NCBI RefSeq assembly: GCF_900141785.1
Contig: NZ_FQYP01000013.1
Coordinates: 30,758 to 94,757, forward strand
Reading direction: 5' to 3'
From: Aquimarina spongiae
GTDB lineage: Bacteria; Bacteroidota; Bacteroidia; Flavobacteriales; Flavobacteriaceae
DNA length: 64,000 bases
Every line of letters begins with the position of its first letter. The first letter of the stretch is position 1. A program made the position numbers and the translations under genes. The notes under the pieces were generated by a model. That model did not search any database and was not told where the DNA came from. It saw only the letters and a program-made list of their open reading frames with translations. Of this stretch, positions 43,443 to 52,207 are shown in pieces.

Positions 43443-44159
43443 ATGGAATATTTAGAATTATTTTTAAAATCGATCTTTATAGATAATATGGTATTCGCAT
43501 TCTTTCTTGGGATGTGTTCATACCTTGCAGTATCCAAAAAAGTATCTACAGCAGTAGGACTTGGTGCAGCAGTTATATTCGTATTAGCCATTACAGTGCC
43601 ATTAAACTTCTTATTAGATAAATATATCCTTAGAGAAGGAGCATTAGTATGGTTAGGCCCAGAATATGCGAGTTATGACTTAAGTTTCTTAACCTTTATT
43701 CTATTTATTGCTACAATTGCTACAATGGTGCAATTAGTAGAAATTATTGTAGAGAAGTTTTCTCCATCTTTATATAACTCTTTGGGTATTTTCTTACCCT
43801 TGATTGCAGTAAACTGTGCAATCCTAGGAGGGTCATTGTTTATGCAACAAAAAGAGTTTGCAAATATTTCTCAAGCTGCTGTATATGGAATCGGTTCAGG
43901 GATCGGATGGTTTTTAGCCATTTTGGCAATTGCTGCTATTCGTGAAAAAATCAGATACTCAAACGTGCCAGCGCCATTAAGAGGTTTAGGAATTACGTTT
44001 ATTCTAACAGGTTTGATGGCTATTGGATTTATGAGTTTTGGTGGAATGCTAACAGGTGGAGATGAAGAAGAAAAGCAGGCGCCAAAAGCTGTTCAGGTAG
44101 AAGAAGAGAAGACTACAAAAGAAGTAGCCCAAAATACTAATGTTACAATACTTAAATAA
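43443..44159 (+). CDS. nqrE: Na+-NQR subunit E
   Basis: Six-helix membrane subunit, 238 residues, homologous to NqrD in inverted topology. Family text: LFLKSIFIDNMVFAFFLGMC, LGIFLPLIAVNCAILGGSLF (Cys of the iron-sulfur site) and GSGIGWFLAILAIAAIREKI. The last about 35 residues are a charged Glu/Lys-rich tail (GGDEEEKQAPKAVQVEEEKT) beyond the usual end near residue 202. Confidence 0.96.
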   Translation: MEYLELFLKSIFIDNMVFAFFLGMCSYLAVSKKVSTAVGLGAAVIFVLAITVPLNFLLDKYILREGALVWLGPEYASYDLSFLTFILFIATIATMVQLVEIIVEKFSPSLYNSLGIFLPLIAVNCAILGGSLFMQQKEFANISQAAVYGIGSGIGWFLAILAIAAIREKIRYSNVPAPLRGLGITFILTGLMAIGFMSFGGMLTGGDEEEKQAPKAVQVEEEKTTKEVAQNTNVTILK

Positions 44160-44160
44160 T

Positions 44161-45471
44161 ATGATATTATTAGCATCAACCGGTGGAACAATAGCTATTA
44201 CCATTGTTTCCTTTTTGGTTCTTATCTTGGTATTGGTAGGAATTTTACTATTCGCAAAAGATAAGTTACTACCTTCTGGTCCAGTAAAGATTACCATCAA
44301 TGGTGAAAAAGAGATAGAAGTAGCTTCAGGAGGAACACTTTTGTCTACTTTAGGTAACGAAAAAATATTTTTACCCTCTGCATGTGGGGGTGGAGGTACT
44401 TGTATACAATGTGAGTGTCATGTACTTGAAGGTGGTGGAGAAGCACTACCTACAGAAACACCACACTTTTCTCGTAAAGAGTTACAACACGGAGCGAGAT
44501 TAGCGTGCCAGGTAAAAGTAAAACAAGATATGAATATCCAAATCCCAGAAGAGGTATTTGGTATTAAGAAGTGGGAAGCAGAAGTAGTGCGTAACTATAA
44601 CGTAGCTTCGTTTATCAAAGAGTTCGTTGTACGCATCCCAGAGGATATGAATTACAAAGCAGGTGGATATATTCAGATTGAAATTCCTCCTTGTGAGATC
44701 AAGTATTCTGATATGGATATTACTGCACACCCAGAAGAGCATGAAACTCCGGACAAATTCCAGGTAGAATGGGACAAGTTTGGTTTATGGCCTCTTGTAA
44801 TGAAAAACACAGAAACCGTGGAGCGTGCATATTCAATGGCTTCTTACCCAGCAGAAGGACGTGATATTATGCTGAATGTACGTATCGCTACTCCGCCATG
44901 GGATAGGGCAAAAAATGGATGGATGGATGTAAATCCTGGTGTTGCATCTTCTTATATTTTTGCACAAAAGCCCGGAGATAAAGTAACAATTTCTGGACCT
45001 TACGGTGAGTTCTTTATCAATGAATCTGATGCAGAAATGCTATATGTAGGTGGTGGAGCAGGTATGGCGCCAATGCGTTCTCACCTATATCACTTGTTCA
45101 AAACGTTAGAGACAGGACGTAAGGTTACCTATTGGTATGGAGGTCGTTCTAAGCGAGAGCTTTTCTACTTAGATCATTTTTATGACTTAGAAAAGAAGTT
45201 TGATAATTTCAAATTCTACTTAGCACTTTCAGAACCTTTGGAAGAAGATAACTGGACAGTGAAAAAAGATATTAATGATACCGAAGGTGATGGTTTTGTT
45301 GGTTTTGTACACAATTGTGTGATTGATAACTACCTGAATCATCATGACGCTCCAGAAGATATAGAGTTATACTTCTGTGGGCCACCATTAATGAATAAAG
45401 CCGTTCAGAAAATGGGTGAAGATTTTGGTATTCCTGATGAGAATATCAGATTCGATGACTTTGGAGGATAA
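44161..45471 (+). CDS. nqrF: Na+-NQR subunit F, NADH-oxidising
   Basis: Electron-entry subunit of 436 residues. One N-terminal membrane helix (about 10-32), a [2Fe-2S] ferredoxin domain with Cys75, Cys81, Cys84 and Cys116 (SACGGGGTCIQCEC, RLACQV), then an FAD domain (RAYSMASYPAEGRDI) and an NADH domain (YVGGGAGMAPMRSHLYHLF, ELYFCGPPLMNKAV). The ATG at 44161, 1 bp after the nqrE stop, is preferred over the overlapping upstream frame from 44140. A terminator follows. Confidence 0.97.
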   Translation: MILLASTGGTIAITIVSFLVLILVLVGILLFAKDKLLPSGPVKITINGEKEIEVASGGTLLSTLGNEKIFLPSACGGGGTCIQCECHVLEGGGEALPTETPHFSRKELQHGARLACQVKVKQDMNIQIPEEVFGIKKWEAEVVRNYNVASFIKEFVVRIPEDMNYKAGGYIQIEIPPCEIKYSDMDITAHPEEHETPDKFQVEWDKFGLWPLVMKNTETVERAYSMASYPAEGRDIMLNVRIATPPWDRAKNGWMDVNPGVASSYIFAQKPGDKVTISGPYGEFFINESDAEMLYVGGGAGMAPMRSHLYHLFKTLETGRKVTYWYGGRSKRELFYLDHFYDLEKKFDNFKFYLALSEPLEEDNWTVKKDINDTEGDGFVGFVHNCVIDNYLNHHDAPEDIELYFCGPPLMNKAVQKMGEDFGIPDENIRFDDFGG

Positions 45472-45492
45472 GATTTCTTTCTATATACAACC

Positions 45493-45521
45493 AAAAACCG
45501 ATACATTTTGTATCGGTTTTT
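45493..45521 (+). terminator. Intrinsic terminator after nqrF
   Basis: A 13-bp stem AAAAACCGATACA / TGTATCGGTTTTT (45493-45505 and 45509-45521) with a 3-nt loop, followed by further T residues. Confidence 0.85.
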
Positions 45522-45550
45522 TTATTTTTGAGAGTATAAGAAGGGAAGTT

Positions 45551-46429
45551 ATGAAGAAATTAGTGGTACTGTTGATTATTGTCGGGATTATGTTTGTGGT
45601 GTTTCAGAACACCTCAAAAGGAAAGATGCTGACGCATCAGGTAAAAGGAGTAGTGACTCATGTGATTTCCAAACCTAGTTTGATTAATGAAGAAGGAGAT
45701 TCGATCGTAACCAGAGTTTTACTGCCAGAAGGATATACCAGAGTTACCTATCCCAATGGATCTTTTGAAGAGTATTTACGTAACTACGAGTTGAAACCTT
45801 ATGGTAGTAAAATCATTAATTATGATGAGAGCGAATATTTTGCTCAAAATTGGCATGATGCCATACTAGAGGTGCCGGTTCCTAAAAATGGTTTACAGCA
45901 GTGCGCGGATGCTTTAATGCGTATTCGATCAGAGTATTTATGGAATAACAATCGCAAAGCCGAAATAGGGTTTAATTTTACCTCTGGTCATTATTGTTCC
46001 TGGAAGAAATATGCCGAAGGATATCGACCAAAAATTAGAGGGAATAAAGTTTCCTTTCATAAAACAGCTGCAACGAATCATTCTAAATCTAACTTTTATA
46101 AATACCTTAATCTCATTTACACCTATGCGGGAACGCTTTCTATGTATCATGAGTTGAAAAAGGTGCCGGTTTCAGAAATAAAAATAGGAGATATGTTGGT
46201 CAAACCGGGATCACCAGGGCATATTGAAATTATTGTTGATGAAATAAAGAATGAGAACGGAGAGAAAATGTATTTGCTTGCTCAAGGAAATACTCCTGCA
46301 CAAAGTGTATGTTTACTTAAAAATTTTGAAGAACCGGAAACTTCTCCCTGGTACAAATTTGAAGCCGAAAAGCCGGTGTATACCCCTAGTTACTATTTTG
46401 ATGAAGCCAAGTTTGTAAGGTTTAAATAA
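45551..46429 (+). CDS. DUF4846 protein
   Basis: Protein of 292 residues with an N-terminal signal anchor (MKKLVVLLIIVGIMFVVFQN) followed by a DUF4846-type domain: VLLPEGYTRVTYPNGSFEEY, LEVPVPKNGLQQCADALMRI, FTSGHYCSWKKYAEGYRP and IKIGDMLVKPGSPGHIEIIV. The ATG at 45551 lies just after the nqrF terminator; the longer frame from 45416 would run back through that hairpin and into nqrF. Probably secreted or periplasmic. Function unknown. A TATTTTTG box at 45523-45530 may give it its own promoter. Confidence 0.87.
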   Translation: MKKLVVLLIIVGIMFVVFQNTSKGKMLTHQVKGVVTHVISKPSLINEEGDSIVTRVLLPEGYTRVTYPNGSFEEYLRNYELKPYGSKIINYDESEYFAQNWHDAILEVPVPKNGLQQCADALMRIRSEYLWNNNRKAEIGFNFTSGHYCSWKKYAEGYRPKIRGNKVSFHKTAATNHSKSNFYKYLNLIYTYAGTLSMYHELKKVPVSEIKIGDMLVKPGSPGHIEIIVDEIKNENGEKMYLLAQGNTPAQSVCLLKNFEEPETSPWYKFEAEKPVYTPSYYFDEAKFVRFK

Positions 46430-46467
46430 ATCACGAATTACCTCTGAAAAATTCATGATTTTGATTG

Positions 46468-46475
46468 TATCTTTG
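46468..46475 (+). promoter_or_regulatory. -7 box immediately before gene 46483
   Basis: TATCTTTG, full match to TAnnTTTG, ending only 7 nt before the ATG at 46483. As transcription in Bacteroidota usually starts about 6-7 nt after this box, the mRNA may begin at or next to the A of the ATG (leaderless). Inference. Confidence 0.45.
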
Positions 46476-46482
46476 CAGCGTA

Positions 46483-46860
46483 ATGGCAAGGATTTTAACA
46501 AGACAAGAACTACACAATCTGGCAATGAATATTGTTGGAGAAGAATTAGAGAAAAAGGGCTACGAATTTATAGCAATCAACAGTCAATTAGGAAAACACC
46601 CACAATTTGTTTGTATAGATCAATCAAATCAACGCTATTTTGTGATCGTGAAGGCAATAGCATATCCCGATAATCCTCATAATTATGATATGATTTGGAT
46701 GGAATCCTTCAAAAAACATGCAAGAGAACAAGAGGCAAAAGTGTTTTATGCCGGAGTAGGATTACAAAATGCAGAAAATCCGAATAAACCTGTACAGCTT
46801 AATGAAGAATATATTCTAGAATATGCAGGGTTGCAAACCATCGAAACTTATCTGAATTAA
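46483..46860 (+). CDS. Small Nqr-associated protein of unknown function
   Basis: Soluble protein of 125 residues with alternating helices and strands: LTRQELHNLAMNIVGEELEK, YPDNPHNYDMIWMESFKKHA, EAKVFYAGVGLQN. I recall relatives in flavobacteria that databases name after NQR subunit F, apparently only because of position; there is no flavin, iron-sulfur or NADH motif here. It lies 5 bp before apbE and within the nqr cluster, so a role in Na+-NQR assembly or flavin loading is possible (inference). The in-frame TTG at 46465 lies before the promoter box and is rejected as start. Confidence 0.83.
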   Translation: MARILTRQELHNLAMNIVGEELEKKGYEFIAINSQLGKHPQFVCIDQSNQRYFVIVKAIAYPDNPHNYDMIWMESFKKHAREQEAKVFYAGVGLQNAENPNKPVQLNEEYILEYAGLQTIETYLN

Positions 46861-46865
46861 TCATT

Positions 46866-47861
46866 ATGATACATAGACTATTGGTATTGTTTCTCTTTTT
46901 TGCAGTGGTAGCTTGTAAAAAAGAACCGACTTTACATTTGAATTATCAAAATGGAGAGGCTTTTGGAACTTCTTTTTCTGTACGGTATATCAGCAATGAA
47001 AAATCAGATTTTTCATCTTCATACGATAGTCTGATTAAAGTAATCAATACATCAATGTCTACCTACATGGATGATTCTGATATCTCTAAAATTAACAAAG
47101 GAGATACAACAGTCGTTGTGGATGATCATTTTAAGAAGGTATTTATAGCTGCAAAGCAAATATACGACCAAACCCAAGGTGCTTTTGATCCAACTATTGG
47201 TGTATTGGTAAATGCATGGGACTTTGGCCCAGAAGGTAAAATTGTTGGGCTAGATAGCCTTGAAATTGATAGTTTGCTGCAAACTGTAGGAGTGCAAAAA
47301 GTTGTGCTAAAAGGGGGTAAGATTGTAAAAGAACATCCGGATACGTTTATAGATTTCAACGCACTTGCCAAAGGATACGCTGTAGATGTATTTGCTGAGT
47401 TTTTAGAAAGTAAGGATCAAGATAATTACTTGGTAGAAATTGGAGGTGAAATCCGGGGCAAAGGCAGTAATTTGATCAAGCAAAAATCATGGAAAATTGG
47501 TGTTGAAGATCCAAACTTTGATCAGACTCAATCCTATAGCAAGGTAATTTCTTTAGAGGACAGAGCAATGGCTACTTCTGGGAGTTACCGCAAATTTAAA
47601 GTAGATGAGAATGGTAATCGTTATGCACATATTATTGATACAAAAACAGGTTACCCTCACAAATCAAATGTATTAAGTGTATCAGTAATCACGACAAATT
47701 GTATGCTTGCTGATGCGTATGCTACCGCGTTAATGTCGATGGGGCTAGAACGGGCAAAAGAGTTTCTTGCCACTCATCCAGAGCTAAAAGTATATTTTAT
47801 TTATGAAGATTCTGATAAGGAATTAAAAACACTAGCGGTGAATGGATTTCCTGAAAGCTAA
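46866..47861 (+). CDS. apbE: FAD:protein FMN transferase ApbE, lipoprotein
   Basis: Periplasm-facing enzyme of 331 residues that moves FMN from FAD onto Thr of NqrB and NqrC. Lipobox AVVAC (Cys17). Family segments: GTSFSVRYIS, FDPTIGVLVNAWDFGPEG, DFNALAKGYAVDVFAEFLES, YLVEIGGEIRGKGSN, AMATSGSYRKF, YAHIIDTKTGYPHKSNVLSV and MLADAYATALMSMG. Its neighbours encode the substrates NqrB and NqrC. Ends overlapping the convergent methyltransferase gene by 4 bp. Confidence 0.95.
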   Translation: MIHRLLVLFLFFAVVACKKEPTLHLNYQNGEAFGTSFSVRYISNEKSDFSSSYDSLIKVINTSMSTYMDDSDISKINKGDTTVVVDDHFKKVFIAAKQIYDQTQGAFDPTIGVLVNAWDFGPEGKIVGLDSLEIDSLLQTVGVQKVVLKGGKIVKEHPDTFIDFNALAKGYAVDVFAEFLESKDQDNYLVEIGGEIRGKGSNLIKQKSWKIGVEDPNFDQTQSYSKVISLEDRAMATSGSYRKFKVDENGNRYAHIIDTKTGYPHKSNVLSVSVITTNCMLADAYATALMSMGLERAKEFLATHPELKVYFIYEDSDKELKTLAVNGFPES

Positions 47862-48625
47862 TGTTTGTAACAAACAGGTAGAATTTCACCTTTGGCCAGG
47901 CAATATTTGATGACTTCCTCATCAGATAGTACAGAAGTGTAATCCACTTCGTCTACCTTAAATCCAATAGCTCTTAATTTTTCAAAATAATCCCGACCGT
48001 ATACGCGTACGTGATCGTATTGTCCAAAAATTTCGGCTCTTTTCTTAGGATCTGTAATACTATCATCTTCAAAAGTAGTCTCTCGATTGAGATCCTGTGG
48101 AATTTGCAATATCGCCATACCACCAGGTCTCAAGACACGATATAACTCTTGCATAGCTTTGGTATCGTCGGGGATATGTTCTAAAACGTGATTGCAAAAA
48201 ATAACATCATATTGGTCATTTTCAAATGGTAGGTTACAGATATCCGCCTTTACATCCGCCAAAGGAGACAGTAAATCTGTAGTTGTATAGTCTAAATGCG
48301 ATAACTTTCTGAACCGCTTATAGAAAGCTTGCTCAGGAGCAAAATGTAATACCTTGGCTGGTGCAGAAAAGAAATTAGTCTCTTTTTGTAAATACAACCA
48401 TAGTAGACGATGCCGTTCTAATGATAGGGTAGAAGGCGATAAAACATTTTCTCTCTGTTTGCCATATCCATAAGGGAGAAACTTAGAAAAACTCTTTCCA
48501 TCTATTGGATCTGTATAGGTTTTTCCACGCAGTAAAAAAGAAACTACCGGACGAACCCAATAACTTAGCCTGATTAGGATAGGTCTAGGAATCGTATTAA
48601 GAATAAATTTAAAAAGCCTTTTCAT
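47858..48625 (-). CDS. Class I SAM-dependent methyltransferase
   Basis: Protein of 255 residues with a methyltransferase core in the middle: VLHFAPEQAFYKRFRKL (motif I region, degenerate glycine loop), YDVIFCNHVLEHIPDDTKAM and VLRPGGMAILQIPQ. The N-terminal 70 residues are basic (ILIRLSYWVRPVVSFLLRGK) and may touch the membrane or a polyanionic substrate. It lies 24 bp downstream of map on the same strand. Substrate unknown. Confidence 0.88.
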   Translation of the reverse strand: MKRLFKFILNTIPRPILIRLSYWVRPVVSFLLRGKTYTDPIDGKSFSKFLPYGYGKQRENVLSPSTLSLERHRLLWLYLQKETNFFSAPAKVLHFAPEQAFYKRFRKLSHLDYTTTDLLSPLADVKADICNLPFENDQYDVIFCNHVLEHIPDDTKAMQELYRVLRPGGMAILQIPQDLNRETTFEDDSITDPKKRAEIFGQYDHVRVYGRDYFEKLRAIGFKVDEVDYTSVLSDEEVIKYCLAKGEILPVCYKH

Positions 48626-48649
48626 GAACTAGGACTGGATCACAAATGC

Positions 48650-49468
48650 CTATACCGCTAATAACTCTTGTCGGAATGCATCTTCTTCATCAGATTCAAT
48701 ACCTAAAGCTTGATAAATGTATTTGAAGGTAGAAAGAATCTCTGGTTTACCGTCTATAATAGCAACATCATGCTCAAAATGTGCGCTAGGCTTACCATCT
48801 GCCGTAAGGATGGTCCATCCGTCACGCAATTGCTTGATACGATGTGTACCCATATTAGTCATCGGTTCCATAGCGACTACCATTCCTTCGACAAACTTTT
48901 TTCCTCTTCCACGTCGGCCGTAGTTAGGCATTTCTGGATCTTCATGCATTTTACGACCAATACCGTGCCCGACCAATTCTCTTACCACACCGTATCCTGC
49001 ATCTTCTGTGAATTTTTGGATGGCATATCCAACATCACCCACACGATTTCCTACTTTGAACTCGGCAATACCAACATACAAAGATTCTTTGGTGATGCGT
49101 AGCAAACGAGCCACATCTTCAGAAACTTCACCAACAGGAAAGGTATATGCATGATCACCGTAAAAATCATTTTTGATAGCTCCACAATCTATAGAAATGA
49201 TATCTCCCTCTTCAAGAGGTGTATCATTAGGGATACCATGAACAACTTGTGCGTTAGGACTCATGCATAAGGTATTCGGAAAGTCATAAAGCCCTAGAAA
49301 CCCTGGTATAGCACCATGATCTCTGATAAATTCTTCAGCTAATTTGTCCAAATGTAATGTAGTAACACCTGGTTTCACCTCAGAGGCTAACATGCCCAAC
49401 GTTTTGGAAACGATCAAAGCGCTCTCACGCATTAGTTCTATTTCTTCTCTTGTTTTGGTAATGATCAT
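48650..49468 (-). CDS. map: Type I methionine aminopeptidase
   Basis: Removes N-terminal Met from nascent proteins. 272 residues. The five metal ligands are visible: Asp in SIDCGAIKNDFYGDHAYTF (two Asp), His in LVGHGIGRKMHEDP, Glu in VVAMEPMTNMG and Glu in HFEHDVAIIDG. Start at ATG 49468 with a complete promoter upstream (49498-49524). Confidence 0.96.
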   Translation of the reverse strand: MIITKTREEIELMRESALIVSKTLGMLASEVKPGVTTLHLDKLAEEFIRDHGAIPGFLGLYDFPNTLCMSPNAQVVHGIPNDTPLEEGDIISIDCGAIKNDFYGDHAYTFPVGEVSEDVARLLRITKESLYVGIAEFKVGNRVGDVGYAIQKFTEDAGYGVVRELVGHGIGRKMHEDPEMPNYGRRGRGKKFVEGMVVAMEPMTNMGTHRIKQLRDGWTILTADGKPSAHFEHDVAIIDGKPEILSTFKYIYQALGIESDEEDAFRQELLAV

Positions 49469-49497
49469 AGGTCGTAAAATTCCATATTAAAAGCAGG

Positions 49498-49524
49498 CAA
49501 ATTTACGAAGAATATTGGGATCAA
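49498..49524 (-). promoter_or_regulatory. map promoter, -33 and -7 elements
   Basis: On the minus strand TTG (49524-49522), 16-nt spacer, TAAATTTG (49505-49498), 29 nt before the map ATG. Fits the Bacteroidota consensus with slightly short spacing. Confidence 0.5.
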
Positions 49525-49542
49525 TTAAAATTGACGCTATTT

Positions 49543-50109
49543 TTAATCCTCGTATGAGTGTTTATATCCTTGACCTGATAAAATAGCTAGTATGTCTTTT
49601 TCTAAACTTTCTCTTGCAAACTCTACGTAACGTCCTACTTCTTTGCCGTCCTTGTAAAAAATGAAAGTAGGTACTCTTTGTATTTTTAATCCTTTCTCGA
49701 ACCCTTCGGGAGTGTCTTTTGAACGAGTAACGGTAATCAACTCAAAATTGTTATAATCAAATTTTGCTTCATCCATAATTTTATAAAAAGCAGGGGTTTC
49801 TCTTTTGCTGTCACTACACCAAGTACCCATAAAAGCTTTTACAGAGATGTCTTTAAGATGCGGAGCGATTTTGGCGGCCGTTTCAGTATCCACGGTATAC
49901 TCTTCATAATTTGTAGTAAACCAGGATGCAAAAGGTTGCTGCTCAAGAGCTGCTCGTTGATGTTTCCCTACCAATATATCTGGTTTTGTTTCAGAACTAT
50001 CATATGCTTGTGATTGGTTTTCTGAGTGACCAGAGGTGTTTACAGCTATAGATGCACTAATGCACGAATTAAGAACGATAATGCTTAACAGCAGGAGTAT
50101 AGTTTTCAT
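49543..50109 (-). CDS. Thioredoxin-like lipoprotein with CxxS active site
   Basis: Envelope lipoprotein of 188 residues: signal peptide MKTILLLLSIIVLNSC with lipobox Cys16, then a thioredoxin fold with active-site FMGTWCSDSKRETPAFY (Cys98, second position Ser101) and the cis-Pro loop QRVPTFIFYKDGKEVGRYVE. Loss of the resolving Cys means it cannot be an ordinary dithiol oxidoreductase; it may work as an isomerase, a glutathione-like acceptor or a binding protein. ATG at 50109 chosen for the signal peptide; the frame extends to 50145. Confidence 0.87.
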   Translation of the reverse strand: MKTILLLLSIIVLNSCISASIAVNTSGHSENQSQAYDSSETKPDILVGKHQRAALEQQPFASWFTTNYEEYTVDTETAAKIAPHLKDISVKAFMGTWCSDSKRETPAFYKIMDEAKFDYNNFELITVTRSKDTPEGFEKGLKIQRVPTFIFYKDGKEVGRYVEFARESLEKDILAILSGQGYKHSYED

Positions 50110-50212
50110 TGGATAAAATAATAATTCAGTACGCGAAGATATCATAAACCGCTAGCTCAATAATATATCTTAATGCGAGTTTAACAAATTCTAAAAAACG
50201 ATACCTATACCC

Positions 50213-51730
50213 TTACGCCAACAATGAATGTTGTGTCATCGCTTCTGGCTGATCAACACCCATTAGATCCAGTATAGTAGGAGCAATATCTCCCAAAACG
50301 CCATCTTTTACTTTGATTCCATTTGCATCAATCAAAATAAAAGGTACAGGGTTGGTCGTGTGAGCGGTATGCGGAGAACCATCAGGGTTAATCATAGTTT
50401 CACAATTTCCGTGATCGGCGATAAGTAATGTGGTGTATCCATTTTCTAATCCAGTAGAAACAACATCCTTGGTACATTCATCAACAGCTTCGCAGGCTTT
50501 GATAGCAGCTTCCATCACTCCAGTATGGCCAACCATATCTCCGTTTGCAAAATTGAGACATACAAAGTCTACCTCTCCTTTCTGTAGTTCAGGGACCAAA
50601 GCGTCTCTCAATTCATAAGCACTCATTTCAGGTTTCAAATCATATGTAGCCACCTTTGGTGAGTTTCTAAGAATTCTGGATTCGCCTTCAAAAGGGGCTT
50701 CTTGTCCTCCCGAAAAGAAAAAGGTAACATGAGGATATTTTTCGGTTTCAGCGATTCGAATTTGCTTCTTTCCTGCCTCGGCTAATACTTGCCCTAAGGT
50801 ATTGGTGATATTTTCTTTGTCATAAATCACTTGAATCCCTTCAAAAGTATCGTCATAATTCGTCATGGTTACGTAATGAAGCGGCAACTTATGCGTATTG
50901 TATTCATGCATATCTTTTTGCGATAGCATCTCTGTGAGTTCTCGACCTCTATCAGTTCTGAAATTAAAGAAGATTACTACATCATTCTCCAGTATGGTAG
51001 TTACGGCTTCGCCATTTTCTTGTACTAGAATGGGTTTGATAAATTCGTCAGTAACGTCTTGGTCATAACTAGCCTGGATACTATCTAGAACATTAGTGGT
51101 TGGTGTACCATGCCCATGTACAAGTAAATCGTAAGCCAATTTTACTCTTTCCCATCGTTTGTCGCGATCCATAGCATAATACCTTCCTATAACCGAAGCA
51201 ATTTTTCCAGTAGTTTTGGACATATGCTCTTGTATATTTTGAAGATGTCCTTTTCCTGATTTCGGATCTACGTCTCGTCCGTCGGTAAAGGCATGCAAAA
51301 ACACATTTTCTAATTCGTACTCGTGTGCGGCATTCAAAAGACCTTTGATATGATTGATATGAGAATGAACACCTCCATCACTCACTAGACCGAGAAGATG
51401 AATGTTTTTGTTGTTTTCTTTGGCATATGTAAAGGCATTAATCAAAACTTGCTCGTCCTTAAGGGTGTTTTTATCAACAGCCATATTGATTTTGGCAAGA
51501 TCTTGATATACAATTCTACCTGCTCCCAAATTCATATGTCCTACTTCGCTATTTCCCATCTGACCCTCTGGTAATCCTACATGTAAACCATCGGTTCGTA
51601 AAGAAGCACTTGGGTATTTGGTATATAGGCTGTCGATAAAAGGAGTATTGGCGTGATCAATAGCAGAAACTTTTGGATCTGGTGATGTTCCCCACCCATC
51701 TAGGATCATTAAGATAACTTTTTTATTCAT
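50213..51730 (-). CDS. gpmI: 2,3-bisphosphoglycerate-independent phosphoglycerate mutase
   Basis: Mn-dependent alkaline-phosphatase-fold enzyme (505 residues) converting 3- to 2-phosphoglycerate in glycolysis. Motifs: MILDGWGTSPDP (metal Asp), LPEGQMGNSEVGHMNLGAGR (phospho-Ser), HAFTDGRDVDPKSGKGHL, YYAMDRDKRWERVKLAYDLL, NFANGDMVGHTG and LIADHGNCETM (metal ligands). With fbaA at 11 kb it is one of two glycolytic genes here, each alone. Confidence 0.97.
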   Translation of the reverse strand: MNKKVILMILDGWGTSPDPKVSAIDHANTPFIDSLYTKYPSASLRTDGLHVGLPEGQMGNSEVGHMNLGAGRIVYQDLAKINMAVDKNTLKDEQVLINAFTYAKENNKNIHLLGLVSDGGVHSHINHIKGLLNAAHEYELENVFLHAFTDGRDVDPKSGKGHLQNIQEHMSKTTGKIASVIGRYYAMDRDKRWERVKLAYDLLVHGHGTPTTNVLDSIQASYDQDVTDEFIKPILVQENGEAVTTILENDVVIFFNFRTDRGRELTEMLSQKDMHEYNTHKLPLHYVTMTNYDDTFEGIQVIYDKENITNTLGQVLAEAGKKQIRIAETEKYPHVTFFFSGGQEAPFEGESRILRNSPKVATYDLKPEMSAYELRDALVPELQKGEVDFVCLNFANGDMVGHTGVMEAAIKACEAVDECTKDVVSTGLENGYTTLLIADHGNCETMINPDGSPHTAHTTNPVPFILIDANGIKVKDGVLGDIAPTILDLMGVDQPEAMTQHSLLA

Positions 51731-52207
51731 GGAGTTCCGAATTTAGGTTTTAGTTGGTTGTTTTTCCCGGTAATTTTTATGCTAAAATAAGACAAGAGAC
51801 AAAATTACAATTTCATACTCAGCTACACAAAAAGATAAGTTTATTGATACATGAATTTTGTTGATGTCTTAGGTAAGGAGAACCCTTTTTTTTGTGATAC
51901 TATTAACGAATTTGTTTGCTGAAGGTTAAAAGTGAGTTATCCTTAAAATTTGATAGTGTTTTGTATGAATATTGTAATTCATTTGTAGTAATATTTTTTT
52001 TTTGAATAAAATATTTTGGGAACTAGAAGGAGAGGAGGTGTTTTGATAAGTGTATGTAAATCAGTGGATTGGTTTAGTTTCGAAATCTTAATATTTTGTT
52101 GTACAAAGGTTAAATTTCTGTTATTTAAAATATTAAAATGTAACAAAATGAATAGATCAGAGGTCTTATTAAGTATAATCAATAATTTAACTTTAAATTC
52201 ATTCATC
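51731..52207. other. 477-bp intergenic region, divergent promoters
   Basis: No gene seen. Near the gpmI side is a TAATTTTG box on the minus strand (51800-51807). The ankyrin-gene side is very AT-rich with a run of T at 51991-52001 and stop-filled frames. A frame is open from 52016 into the ankyrin gene but its first 64 codons look non-coding (no signal peptide, Cys/Phe-rich). The ankyrin gene therefore may have a long untranslated leader. Confidence 0.5.
51800..51807 (-). promoter_or_regulatory. -7 box for gpmI
   Basis: TAATTTTG on the minus strand, 69 nt upstream of the gpmI ATG; match to TAnnTTTG. No -33 element at the usual distance. Confidence 0.35.

Noticed and set aside
45416..45550. 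N-terminal extension of the DUF4846 gene
   Set aside because: It would run through the nqrF stop and its terminator; a signal anchor starts exactly at 45551.
52016..52207. 64-codon extension of the ankyrin gene
   Set aside because: It would bury a good signal peptide, and its composition looks non-coding.
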